Notes: a model not told the origin generated them from the sequence alone. Shown: positions 1-5,458, counted from the stretch's first letter. The stretch: DNA of 7,219 nt from Oscillospiraceae bacterium (GCA_016293265.1 JAEDEN010000079.1:1-7219), one strand, 5' to 3'. Numbers and translations are program-made.

Positions 1-28
1 TTACACCATGCCGCCCGAAGTGCTTTGA
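1..28 (+). CDS. Possible 3' end of an upstream plus-strand gene (partial)
   Basis: Read in the frame starting at base 2, the sequence gives Y-T-M-P-P-E-V-L followed by TGA at 26-28, directly against the base of a bidirectional terminator hairpin. A stop codon abutting a terminator, with lysA arriving from the other side, is the usual arrangement of two convergent genes. Only eight residues are visible, so the product cannot be named and the reading frame could be chance. Confidence 0.3.
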
Positions 29-56
29 AAAGCCCGCCCCGGAGGGCGGGCTTTTT
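28..56. terminator. Bidirectional intrinsic terminator
   Basis: GCCCGCCC (32-39) and GGGCGGGC (44-51) form a perfect 8-bp GC stem with a CGGA loop. It is flanked by AAAA on the left and TTTTT on the right, so a U-tract follows the stem on either strand. On the minus strand it lies 5 nt past the lysA stop codon and should end that transcript. On the plus strand it would end whatever gene enters from the left. Confidence 0.85.
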
Positions 57-60
57 GGCT

Positions 61-1317
61 TTACCAGACCAGGGTGCGGAAATAATCCTCCACCGTTTCG
101 GCGCGGCGGATCAGATCCACGCTGCCGTCCTCCCGGAGGAGGAGCTCCGCGGAGCGGAGCTTTCCGTTGTAGTTATAGCCCATGGAGAAGCCGTGGGCGC
201 CGGTGTCGTGGATGACCAGCAGGTCCCCTATGTCGATCTTGGGCAGCATCCGGTCCACGGCGAACTTGTCGTTGTTTTCGCACAGGCTGCCGGTGATGTC
301 ATACTTGTGGTCGCAGGGCCGGTCTTCCTTGCCCATGACGGTGATGTGGTGGTAGGAGCCGTACATGGCGGGGCGCATCAGGTTGCAGGCGCAGGCGTCC
401 ACGCCGATGTACTCCTTGTAGATGTGCTTTTCGTGGAGTACCCGGGTGACCAGGTGGCCGTAGGGGGCCAGCATGAAGCGGCCCAGCTCCGTGTAGATGG
501 CCACGTCCCCCATGCCGGCGGGCACCAGTACCTCCTCATAGGCCCTGCGGACCCCCTCGCCGATGGCGGCGATGTCGTTGCCCTCCTGCTCGGGCCGGTA
601 GGGGATACCCACGCCGCCGGAGAGGTTGATGAAGGTGATGTGGACGCCGGTCTCCTGCTTCAGCTCCACTGCCAGGGTGAAGAGAATGCGGGCCAGGGCC
701 GGGTAATAGTCGTTGGAGAGGGTGTTGGAGGCCAGGAAGGAGTGGATGCCGAACTCCCTGGCTCCCATGGCGGAAAGGCGGCGGAAGGCTTCGGCCAGCT
801 GGGGACGGGTCATGCCGTACTTGGCGTCGCCGGGGTTGTCCATCACCTGGAAGCCCTCCCGGGTCTCGCCCAGAGTGAAGATGCCGCCGGGATTGTAGCG
901 GCAGCAGATCTTTTCCGGAATGGAGCCGATGGACTTTTCCAGATAGTCCACCATGGTCAGGTCGTCCAGATTGATGATGGCGCCCAGGCGGCTGGCCTCC
1001 CGGAATTCACAGGCGGGGGTGTCGTTGGAGGAGAACATGATGTTCTCCCCGGTGATGCCGCAGCGCTCGGACATCAAAAGCTCCGTTTCGGAGGAGCAGT
1101 CGCATCCGCAGCCCTCTTCCTTCAAAACCTTCAAAATGGCGGGAGTGGGGGTGGCCTTCACGGCGAAATACTCCCGGTAGCCGGGGTTCCAGGCAAAGGC
1201 GGCCTTCAGCCTCCGGGCGTTTTCCCGGATGCCCTTTTCGTCGTAAATGTGGAAGGGAGTGGGATACTCCGCGGCGATCTGTTCCAGCTGCGCCTGAGTC
1301 ACAAAGGGTATTTTCAT
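61..1317 (-). CDS. lysA: Diaminopimelate decarboxylase
   Basis: This is a cytoplasmic PLP enzyme that decarboxylates meso-diaminopimelate to L-lysine, the last step of lysine synthesis. The product has 418 aa, typical of the family, with a fold-III (alanine racemase-like) N-terminal barrel and a C-terminal beta domain. Visible marks are the PLP-binding lysine K54 in YFAVKATPTP, the phosphate-binding glycines SGGVG (233-237), ELGR at 277-280, and the CEN motif with catalytic Cys346 contributed across the dimer. DTGAHGFSMGYNYNG (371-385) is the usual C-terminal signature. Residues 190-199 read GIHSFLASNT rather than the commoner HIGSQ; from memory this is a clostridial/Bacteroidota subtype. ATG at 1317 is chosen over an in-frame TTG at 1344 because GAGG lies about 11 nt upstream of it. 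The related carboxynorspermidine decarboxylase is less likely given the strong DapDC motifs. The gene is monocistronic, with promoter and terminator both visible. Confidence 0.93.
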   Translation of the reverse strand: MKIPFVTQAQLEQIAAEYPTPFHIYDEKGIRENARRLKAAFAWNPGYREYFAVKATPTPAILKVLKEEGCGCDCSSETELLMSERCGITGENIMFSSNDTPACEFREASRLGAIINLDDLTMVDYLEKSIGSIPEKICCRYNPGGIFTLGETREGFQVMDNPGDAKYGMTRPQLAEAFRRLSAMGAREFGIHSFLASNTLSNDYYPALARILFTLAVELKQETGVHITFINLSGGVGIPYRPEQEGNDIAAIGEGVRRAYEEVLVPAGMGDVAIYTELGRFMLAPYGHLVTRVLHEKHIYKEYIGVDACACNLMRPAMYGSYHHITVMGKEDRPCDHKYDITGSLCENNDKFAVDRMLPKIDIGDLLVIHDTGAHGFSMGYNYNGKLRSAELLLREDGSVDLIRRAETVEDYFRTLVW

Positions 1318-1348
1318 GGGTAAAACGACCTCGAATCCAATCAAAAAT

Positions 1349-1364
1349 CAGGGGGGGCCCCCTG
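1349..1364 (-). promoter_or_regulatory. Terminator-like hairpin in the lysA leader
   Basis: On the minus strand CAGGGG and CCCCTG form a 6-bp stem around a GCCC loop, followed at once by ATTTTTGATT. It lies between the predicted lysA transcription start (near 1369) and the start codon (1317). It could be an mRNA 5'-end stabilising hairpin or a weak attenuator. No alternative antiterminator pairing or lysine-riboswitch core is visible in the roughly 50-nt leader. Confidence 0.4.
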
Positions 1365-1375
1365 TAATGCCATTT

Positions 1376-1404
1376 ATTTTACCGGGGGGCCTTCATATTG
1401 TCAA
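1376..1404 (-). promoter_or_regulatory. lysA promoter (sigma-A type)
   Basis: Read on the minus strand, a perfect -35 TTGACA (1399-1404) is followed after 17 nt by -10 TAAAAT (1376-1381). Transcription would begin near 1369, giving a leader of about 50 nt before the lysA ATG. The spacing is optimal and only one -10 base departs from consensus. Confidence 0.8.
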
Positions 1405-1452
1405 CAAATTTGCCGAAAAATGGGAGGAAAAGGACGGCGAAAAAGGCCGGCC

Positions 1453-1481
1453 TTGCAATTCTTCGCCCGGGGCATTACAAT
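1453..1481 (+). promoter_or_regulatory. Promoter of the yedF operon (sigma-A type)
   Basis: -35 TTGCAA (1453-1458) and -10 TACAAT (1476-1481) are separated by exactly 17 nt. The predicted start near 1488 leaves a leader of about 30 nt before the yedF ATG. It is divergent from the lysA promoter, and about 50 nt separate the two -35 boxes. Confidence 0.75.
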
Positions 1482-1517
1482 GATAGATACAACCACCTGA
1501 TGAAAGGATGAAGCATT

Positions 1518-2138
1518 ATGGCAACTGTGACCGTAAACGCCATGGGCGAGCAGTGCCCCATCCCTGTAGTAAAGGCCACCCGGGCCCTGCGGGAGATGAG
1601 CGGCAGCGGGACGCTGGAGGTGCTGGTGGACAACGAGGTGGCCGTGCAGAACCTGCGCCGCATGGCGGAGGGCAACAAGCTCCCCTTCCGCGCCGAAAAG
1701 CGGGGGGAGAAGGAATACGCCGTCACCATGACCGTGGATGCCCCCCTGGGGGACGCCCCAAGAGAGGAGCCGCCCGTGATTGCCTGCGCCCCCGACAGCC
1801 GTGGGGACTTTGTGGTGGCGGTGGACTGCGATACCATGGGCCGGGGCAGCGAGGAGCTGGGGAAGATCCTGATGAAGGGCTTTCTCTTCGCTGTGAGCCA
1901 GTTGGAGCATCTTCCCGGAACCATCCTCTTTTATAACGGCGGCGCCCGCCTTACCGTGGAGGGGTCCGATTCCCTGGAGGATCTGAGGGCCATGGAGGCC
2001 CAGGGAGTGGAGATCCTCACCTGCGGCACCTGCCTGAACCACTATGGCCTGACGGAGAAGCTGGCGGTGGGCGGCGTTACCAATATGTACGCCATCGTGG
2101 AAAAGCTCTCCGCCGCCTCCAAGGTCATCAAGCCGTGA
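1518..2138 (+). CDS. yedF: Selenium metabolism protein YedF (TusA-like plus DsrE-like)
   Basis: The protein has 206 aa in two parts. The N-terminal TusA/SirA-like domain (about 1-75) carries the hallmark EQCPIP motif with the likely sulfur- or selenium-carrying Cys13. The C-terminal part (about 95-200) is DsrE-like, with MGRGSEELGKILMKGF (107-122), an FYNGG turn (138-142) and a conserved-looking CGTC pair (Cys169, Cys172). This architecture matches the YedF family, which occurs mainly in genomes with selenium-utilisation genes; its exact reaction is not established, and a role in delivering reduced Se or S is inferred. It opens an operon: its TGA overlaps the GTG of the PLP enzyme by 4 nt. 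AAAGGATG upstream serves as the ribosome site. A pure sulfur-relay role, as for TusA, is the main alternative. Confidence 0.9.
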   Translation: MATVTVNAMGEQCPIPVVKATRALREMSGSGTLEVLVDNEVAVQNLRRMAEGNKLPFRAEKRGEKEYAVTMTVDAPLGDAPREEPPVIACAPDSRGDFVVAVDCDTMGRGSEELGKILMKGFLFAVSQLEHLPGTILFYNGGARLTVEGSDSLEDLRAMEAQGVEILTCGTCLNHYGLTEKLAVGGVTNMYAIVEKLSAASKVIKP

Positions 2139-3274
2139 TCTACCTGGATAACGCCGCCACCACCCGGCCCAAGCCCCCCGGCGTCGCCGCGGCGGTGGTG
2201 AAGGCCATGGAGGAGTGGGGCAACTGCGGCCGGGGCGCCCATGAGGACGCCCTCTCCGCCGCCCGGGAGGTGTACGCCCTGCGGGAGCGGCTGGCGGCCC
2301 TGTTTGGCTGCGGGCGCGCCGACCATGTGGCCTTCACCGCCAATTCCACCCAGGCGCTGAACATCGCCATCTCCGGCCTTCTGGGGCCAGGGGACCATGT
2401 GATCTCCACGGACTGGGAGCATAACTCCGTGCTGCGGCCCCTGTACCGCCTGCGGGCGCAGGGGGGAGAGGTGGACTTCCTCCCCGCCGACAGGCAGGGA
2501 CGGCTGGACTACGGAAGGCTGCCGGCCCTGCTCCGGCCCAACACCCGGGCGGTGGTCTGCACCCATGCGTCCAACCTCACCGGCGATCTGATGGACCTGG
2601 AGAAAATGGCGGATTTCGCCCACAAAAACGGCCTGCTGCTGATTCTGGACGCCTCCCAGACGGCGGGAGTTTTTCCCATTGACATGGACAGGCAGGGCAT
2701 CGACCTGGTCTGCTTCACCGGCCACAAGAGCCTGATGGGCCCCCAGGGCACCGGCGGACTGTGCTTCCGGGAGGGGCTGGACATCCGACCCTTCGCCGTG
2801 GGAGGCACCGGGGTGCAGAGCTTTTTGGAGCATCAGCCGGAGGAGTATCCCACCCGGTTGGAAGCCGGGACCCTCAACAGCCACGGCCTTGCGGGCCTTG
2901 CGGCGGCCCTGGACTTCCTGGAGGAAACGAGACTGGACGCCATCCGCGCCCATGAGACAGCCCTGGCCCGCCGGTTTTACCAGGCGGTGCGGGATCTTCC
3001 CGGCGTGCGCCTCTACGGCGACTTCACCGCTCCTGAGCGGGCCCCCATCGTGACGCTGAACCTGGGGGATTATGACTCGGCGGAGGTGGCCGACGAGCTG
3101 GCGGAGCGTTTTTCCGTCGCCACCCGTCCCGGCGCCCACTGCGCTCCCCGGCTCCACCGCTGCCTGGGGACGGAGAACCAGGGGGCGGTGCGCTTTTCCT
3201 GGTCCTGGTTCAACACCGAAGAGGAGACCGACGCCGCGGCGGCGGCCCTGAAATGCCTTGCGGAGGAAGCATGA
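2135..3274 (+). CDS. Cysteine desulfurase / selenocysteine lyase-like class V aminotransferase
   Basis: This is a 379-aa PLP enzyme expected to remove S (or Se) from cysteine (or selenocysteine) as an enzyme-bound persulfide or selenide. It starts MIYLDNAATTRPKP, typical of class V desulfurases. LDASQ (171-175) holds the PLP-ring aspartate D172. GHKSLMGPQGTGG (196-208) holds the PLP lysine K198. RPGAHCAP (331-338) holds the likely catalytic Cys336, placed as in SufS-type group II enzymes. The best family match I recall is the EF2568-type desulfurase group, often found beside yedF. The start is GTG at 2135, overlapping yedF by 4 nt, with AAGG 10 nt upstream; the 3' end overlaps the DUF3343 gene by 4 nt. 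Both overlaps suggest translational coupling. Substrate preference cannot be read from the sequence, and a housekeeping NifS/IscS role is less likely given this context. Confidence 0.9.
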   Translation: MIYLDNAATTRPKPPGVAAAVVKAMEEWGNCGRGAHEDALSAAREVYALRERLAALFGCGRADHVAFTANSTQALNIAISGLLGPGDHVISTDWEHNSVLRPLYRLRAQGGEVDFLPADRQGRLDYGRLPALLRPNTRAVVCTHASNLTGDLMDLEKMADFAHKNGLLLILDASQTAGVFPIDMDRQGIDLVCFTGHKSLMGPQGTGGLCFREGLDIRPFAVGGTGVQSFLEHQPEEYPTRLEAGTLNSHGLAGLAAALDFLEETRLDAIRAHETALARRFYQAVRDLPGVRLYGDFTAPERAPIVTLNLGDYDSAEVADELAERFSVATRPGAHCAPRLHRCLGTENQGAVRFSWSWFNTEEETDAAAAALKCLAEEA

Positions 3275-3507
3275 GAGAGAAGAAGCCCCGCTGCGTGATC
3301 ACCTTTGCCACCACCTCTGCTGCCATGGCCATGGAGCGGTGCTGCCGGGAGGAGGGCCTTCCCGGGCGGCTCATCCCCGTGCCCCGGAGCATCACTGCCG
3401 GGTGCGGCCTCAGCTGGGCGGCGCCCCCGGAGGCAAGGGGGGCCCTGGAGGACCTGGTGGTCCGAAGGCGGCTGGAGATCAGCGGTATTTATACGGTTAT
3501 CATTTAA
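3271..3507 (+). CDS. DUF3343 protein, putative Se/S carrier
   Basis: A small protein of 78 aa, a typical length for the DUF3343 (putative Se/S carrier-like) family. The N-terminal segment CVITFATTSAAMAMERCC looks like the family's strand-helix start. The segment ITAGCGLSW (41-49) carries the conserved Cys45 that would be the chalcogen-binding thiol. Further cysteines at 8, 24 and 25 are visible. ATG at 3271 overlaps the preceding TGA (ATGA), and GGAGG lies 4 nt upstream; an in-frame ATG at 3253 lies deeper in the preceding gene and is less likely. As the third gene of the yedF operon it probably accepts or passes sulfur or selenium. The function is inferred from family and context only. Confidence 0.85.
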   Translation: MREKKPRCVITFATTSAAMAMERCCREEGLPGRLIPVPRSITAGCGLSWAAPPEARGALEDLVVRRRLEISGIYTVII

Positions 3508-3532
3508 TATTATAAACTAATAAGATTATAAA
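3504..3532 (+). promoter_or_regulatory. Weak candidate promoter for the uridine phosphorylase gene
   Basis: TTAATA (3504-3509) and TATAAA (3527-3532) are 17 nt apart in the only strongly AT-rich stretch of the window. The -35 matches consensus at four of six bases, so this is tentative. No terminator separates this gene from the yedF operon, so read-through transcription is also possible. Confidence 0.3.
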
Positions 3533-3537
3533 CTAAT
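3509..3537 (+). repeat. Tandem 13-bp AT-rich direct repeat
   Basis: ATTATAAACTAAT occurs at 3509-3521 and again, identical, at 3525-3537, a period of 16 bp separated by AAG. It sits two bases after the DUF3343 stop codon. The composition is far from that of the surrounding GC-rich sequence. It could be a regulator binding site, part of a promoter or AU-rich leader, or a slippage product. Two copies only. Confidence 0.8.
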
Positions 3538-3555
3538 GTTTTAGACAGAAAGGAG

Positions 3556-3578
3556 CACCGGGCCGTTTCCGCCCGGTG
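3556..3578 (+). promoter_or_regulatory. Hairpin between Shine-Dalgarno and start codons
   Basis: CACCGGGC (3556-3563) and GCCCGGTG (3571-3578) form a perfect 8-bp stem with a CGTTTCC loop. The strong ribosome site AAAGGAG (3549-3555) ends directly at its 5' base, and ATG codons follow at 3580, 3589 and 3598. Folding would loop out 23 nt and bring the ribosome site to about 10 nt from the ATG at 3589. No U-tract follows, so it is not a normal terminator. Confidence 0.6.
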
Positions 3579-3579
3579 A

Positions 3580-4362
3580 ATGGAAGCTATGCAAGAGATG
3601 AAGAAACAGTTCCATATCCGCTGCGTCCCCGGCGACGTGGGCCGCTACTGCATCCTGCCCGGGGACCCCGGCCGGGTGGAGGCCATCGCGGCGCTCTTTG
3701 ACGACGCCCATCCCGTGGCCTATAACCGGGAGTACAACGTTTGGACCGGCACCCTCCTGGGGGAGAAGGTAACGGCCTGCTCCACCGGCATCGGCGGCCC
3801 CTCCGCCGCCATCGCCGTGGAGGAGCTCCACAAGTGCGGCGCCGATACCTTTATCCGCACCGGCACCTGCGGCGGCATCGACATCAACGTGAAGTCCGGG
3901 GATATCGTGGTGGCCACCGGCGCCATCCGCTTCGAACACACCAGCACGGAGTACGCCCCCATCGAGTTCCCCGCTGTGGCGGATTTTGACGTGGCAAGCT
4001 GCCTGGCTCAGGCTACCCGGGCCCTGGGGCTGCCCCTGCATATGGGCGTGGTCCAGTGCAAGGACAGTTTTTACGGCCAGCACGACCCCGATTCCTCCCC
4101 GGTGTTCTACGAGCTGAAGAACAAGTGGGAGTCCTGGAAGCGCCTTGGCGTCAAGGCCAGCGAGATGGAGTCCGCCGCCATGTTCGTGGTGGCCGCCGCC
4201 CGCGGCTGCCGCTGCGGGTCCTGCTTCCATACCGTTTGGAACCAGGAGCGTGAGGCCGCGGGGCTGGACCAGAACATGAGCGAGGACACCAGCAACTCCG
4301 TCAAGGTAGCCGTGGAGGGGCTGAAGCTGCTGATCCAGGAGGACCGCAAGGCCGGCCGGTAA
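3580..4362 (+). CDS. udp: Uridine phosphorylase (nucleoside phosphorylase family)
   Basis: A cytoplasmic enzyme that splits uridine with phosphate into uracil and ribose-1-phosphate in pyrimidine salvage. The product is 260 aa from the first ATG (254 aa from 3598), a normal length. Family marks are PGDPGRV (27-33) for phosphate, NREYN (49-53), RTGTCGG (93-99), KDSFYGQHDP (161-170) in the place of the base-recognition loop, and EMES (195-198), whose acidic and Met residues hold the ribose. The QH pattern and the WNQEREAAG segment fit clostridial uridine phosphorylases better than purine-specific enzymes, though broader specificity is possible. The true start is uncertain among 3580, 3589 and 3598; homologues as I recall them begin MKQYHI-like, favouring 3598, whereas the hairpin geometry favours 3589. 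Cysteines 210, 212 and 215 (CRCGSC) are an unusual cluster here. It faces the xre gene tail to tail. Confidence 0.88.
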   Translation: MEAMQEMKKQFHIRCVPGDVGRYCILPGDPGRVEAIAALFDDAHPVAYNREYNVWTGTLLGEKVTACSTGIGGPSAAIAVEELHKCGADTFIRTGTCGGIDINVKSGDIVVATGAIRFEHTSTEYAPIEFPAVADFDVASCLAQATRALGLPLHMGVVQCKDSFYGQHDPDSSPVFYELKNKWESWKRLGVKASEMESAAMFVVAAARGCRCGSCFHTVWNQEREAAGLDQNMSEDTSNSVKVAVEGLKLLIQEDRKAGR

Positions 4363-4370
4363 GACCGCAC

Positions 4371-4400
4371 AAAAAATCCCCGCCGCTTTCGCGGCGGGGA
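4371..4400 (-). terminator. Intrinsic terminator of the xre gene
   Basis: TCCCCGCCGC (4377-4386) and GCGGCGGGGA (4391-4400) pair over 10 bp around a TTTC loop. On the minus strand the stem is followed by a T6 run (complement of 4371-4376), a classic terminator 6 nt past the xre stop. On the plus strand no T-run follows, so it is at best a weak stop for the uridine phosphorylase transcript. Confidence 0.85.
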
Positions 4401-4406
4401 CTTCAC

Positions 4407-4766
4407 TTATGTTCCGTTCAGTTTTTTCAAAATGCGCTCCAGGGCTGCCCAGTCCTCCCCGTCCAGCCGGGACAGGGCCAGTAAAAAACGCCGCCGGAAG
4501 CCATCCTCGCCGAAGGCCGTCTCGCCCAAAAAACGGGAGAGGATCTCATCCTCACTCAGGTGGGGGAACATCTCCCCCTGGCCGGTGCGCAGCCAGGTCT
4601 CATCCACCTGGAATTCCCGGCACATCAGGGAAACAACGGCGTCGATGGGCTCGTTGCGGCCCACTTCGTAGTTGGCCAGGGCGCCCCGTTTGATGCCCAG
4701 CCGGTCGGCGAATTCCTGCTGGGTAAGCCCCAGCGTGTGTCGCAGCTCCTTGATCCGTTCCCTCAT
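4407..4766 (-). CDS. XRE-family helix-turn-helix transcriptional regulator
   Basis: A 119-aa DNA-binding repressor-type protein. Residues 1-65 form a Cro/cI-like HTH: RIKELRHTLGLTQQEFADRL, then GIKRGALANYEVGRNEP, with the TQQEFA helix and the recognition helix around 25-36. Residues 66-119 are a helical, charged tail that probably mediates dimerisation; there is no peptidase or enzyme domain. The start codon has an excellent ribosome site (AAAGGAGG, complement of 4774-4781, 7 nt before ATG). The gene is divergent from the four-gene phage-like operon and shares a 150-bp intergenic region with it. This is the standard layout of a phage or mobile-element repressor that represses the opposite operon and often itself. 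Target and inducer are unknown. Confidence 0.88.
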   Translation of the reverse strand: MRERIKELRHTLGLTQQEFADRLGIKRGALANYEVGRNEPIDAVVSLMCREFQVDETWLRTGQGEMFPHLSEDEILSRFLGETAFGEDGFRRRFLLALSRLDGEDWAALERILKKLNGT

Positions 4767-4792
4767 GGCCAGTCCTCCTTTGATGTGTTTCC

Positions 4793-4821
4793 ATCATATC
4801 ACACACCGGGACGGGTGTCAA
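4793..4821 (-). promoter_or_regulatory. xre promoter (sigma-A type)
   Basis: On the minus strand a perfect -35 TTGACA (4816-4821) and a -10 TATGAT (4793-4798) are 17 nt apart. The predicted start near 4786 leaves a leader of about 20 nt containing the strong ribosome site. The -35 lies next to repeated TTTGTTG motifs (see the direct-repeat entry), consistent with autoregulation. Confidence 0.8.
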
Positions 4822-4840
4822 CAAAGTTTTGCAACAAAAG
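4816..4840 (+). repeat. Imperfect direct repeats between the divergent promoters
   Basis: TGTCAACAAAG (4816-4826) and TGCAACAAAAG (4830-4840) are near-identical copies offset by 14 bp. The first contains the xre -35 box (as its complement); the second contains GCAAC (4831-4835), the same half-site that builds the palindrome at 4870-4887. They are plausible auxiliary binding sites for the XRE repressor; this is inference from position and shared sequence. Confidence 0.45.
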
Positions 4841-4852
4841 CACAAAACTGGG

Positions 4853-4881
4853 TTGACAAATGTGATTTAGTTGCTTATAAT
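4853..4881 (+). promoter_or_regulatory. Perfect-consensus promoter of the small-gene operon
   Basis: TTGACA (4853-4858), 17 nt, TATAAT (4876-4881): both hexamers and the spacing equal the sigma-A consensus. Transcription would begin near 4888. So strong a promoter would normally need tight repression, and a perfect palindrome is wrapped around the -10 box. Confidence 0.9.
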
Positions 4882-4887
4882 AGCAAC
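4870..4887. promoter_or_regulatory. 18-bp palindromic operator centred on the -10 box
   Basis: GTTGCT (4870-4875), TATAAT (4876-4881), AGCAAC (4882-4887): the outer 6-mers are perfect inverted repeats and the spacer is exactly the -10 hexamer. A dimeric HTH protein bound here would occlude RNA polymerase. The XRE protein encoded on the other side of the intergenic region is the obvious candidate. The symmetry and position are seen directly; the identity of the binder is inferred. Confidence 0.75.
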
Positions 4888-4916
4888 ATAAACACAGAAA
4901 AAGAAGGTGCGTGTGA

Positions 4917-5060
4917 TTGAAGCGAAGTGACGAAAGGGAGGGCCGCTGTGCCCTGTGCGGCCGGGTCCGGCCCGTGTATGAGGTAGAGGATGTGAACCAC
5001 GCCCTCCTGGGCTGCGAAGGCTGCCTCACCATCCGGCGAAATGGGGTGGTGCAGCTATGA
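4917..5060 (+). CDS. 47-aa four-cysteine (zinc-ribbon-like) protein, TTG start
   Basis: I do not recognise a named family. The reading frame from TTG at 4917 gives 47 aa with two CxxC pairs (Cys11/Cys14 and Cys33/Cys36) 18 residues apart, each followed by G or L as in zinc knuckles (CALCG and CEGCL). Such a spacing could bind one zinc. AAGG (4904-4907) lies 9 nt upstream of the TTG; no ATG or GTG lies in frame before the upstream stop at 4914. The TGA overlaps the ATG of the next gene (ATGA), supporting real translation and coupling. It is the first gene after the strong repressible promoter, with a leader of about 29 nt. Similar tiny zinc-finger proteins are common in phage early regions and may bind nucleic acid or proteins. 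Start codon and function are both inferred. Confidence 0.7.
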   Translation: MKRSDEREGRCALCGRVRPVYEVEDVNHALLGCEGCLTIRRNGVVQL

Positions 5061-5458
5061 GCATCTTTGAACAGGAGGTTCGGGAAAAGGGGCGCATCGC
5101 CGCCGGCGCCCACCACAAAAAGCGCCGGGGCAGGGGCTGCCGCCTGCCCAGTGACTGCCTGACCCCCGGCCAGCTCCGCCGGCTCAGTGGGCCGGTGGTG
5201 ACTTACCGGCTGGACGGGCCCATGCGCTGCCAGGAGCTGCTGGCCCTGCCGGAGGACCTGCGGCGGGCGTATGTGGCGCATCTGCGGGACGGCTTCCAGG
5301 TGAGCGCAAGGATGCTTGGCAGGATGCTGGCGGTGCCGGAGGCGGAGGCCGGGGCGCTGATGAAGGCCCTGGGGGTGCCTCCCGGGACGCCGGACGATGA
5401 AGCGCAGCGGCGCTGGGCGGCCTTTTGCGGGGAGGAGGACGGCCATGCAGGTATGTAA
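5057..5458 (+). CDS. Phage-type hypothetical protein with CRLPSD motif
   Basis: A 133-aa protein of a type I associate with clostridial prophages and mobile elements; its function is unknown. Residues 1-30 are very basic (KKRRGRGCR), suggesting nucleic-acid contact. CRLPSDCLTPGQLRRLSGPV (28-47) is the recognisable core. It is followed by a PM..QELLALPEDLRRAYVAHLRDGF segment (55-80). A helix-turn-helix-like stretch follows (about 80-105, QVSARMLGRMLAVPEAEAGA), which in relatives resembles a DNA-binding segment. The acidic tail may be disordered. It starts at the ATG overlapping the preceding stop by 4 nt and has only a weak GGGGTGG ribosome site, so it probably depends on coupled translation. 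A DNA-binding regulator is the best guess. Confidence 0.75.
   Translation: MSIFEQEVREKGRIAAGAHHKKRRGRGCRLPSDCLTPGQLRRLSGPVVTYRLDGPMRCQELLALPEDLRRAYVAHLRDGFQVSARMLGRMLAVPEAEAGALMKALGVPPGTPDDEAQRRWAAFCGEEDGHAGM

Noticed and set aside
25..1323. Long open frame of 432 codons on the plus strand opposite lysA
   Set aside because: It is the antisense shadow of a clear diaminopimelate decarboxylase in GC-rich DNA; the product is Gly/Val/His-rich low-complexity sequence with no motif or ribosome site.
1318..1375. Lysine riboswitch or T-box before lysA
   Set aside because: The leader is only about 50 nt from the predicted start, far too short for either element, and no matching core motif is visible.
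2042..3157. 371-codon minus-strand frame opposite the desulfurase gene
   Set aside because: Antisense shadow with Gly/His-rich translation and no ribosome site; the plus-strand PLP enzyme is unambiguous.
1518..3507. Selenocysteine (in-frame TGA) in the selenium-operon proteins
   Set aside because: Each gene runs through to a stop that overlaps the next start or leads into the intergenic region; the expected cysteines are encoded as TGC.
3556..3578. Hairpin considered as terminator of the yedF operon
   Set aside because: No U-tract follows (AATGG comes next) and a ribosome site directly precedes it, so a role in the next gene's leader fits better.
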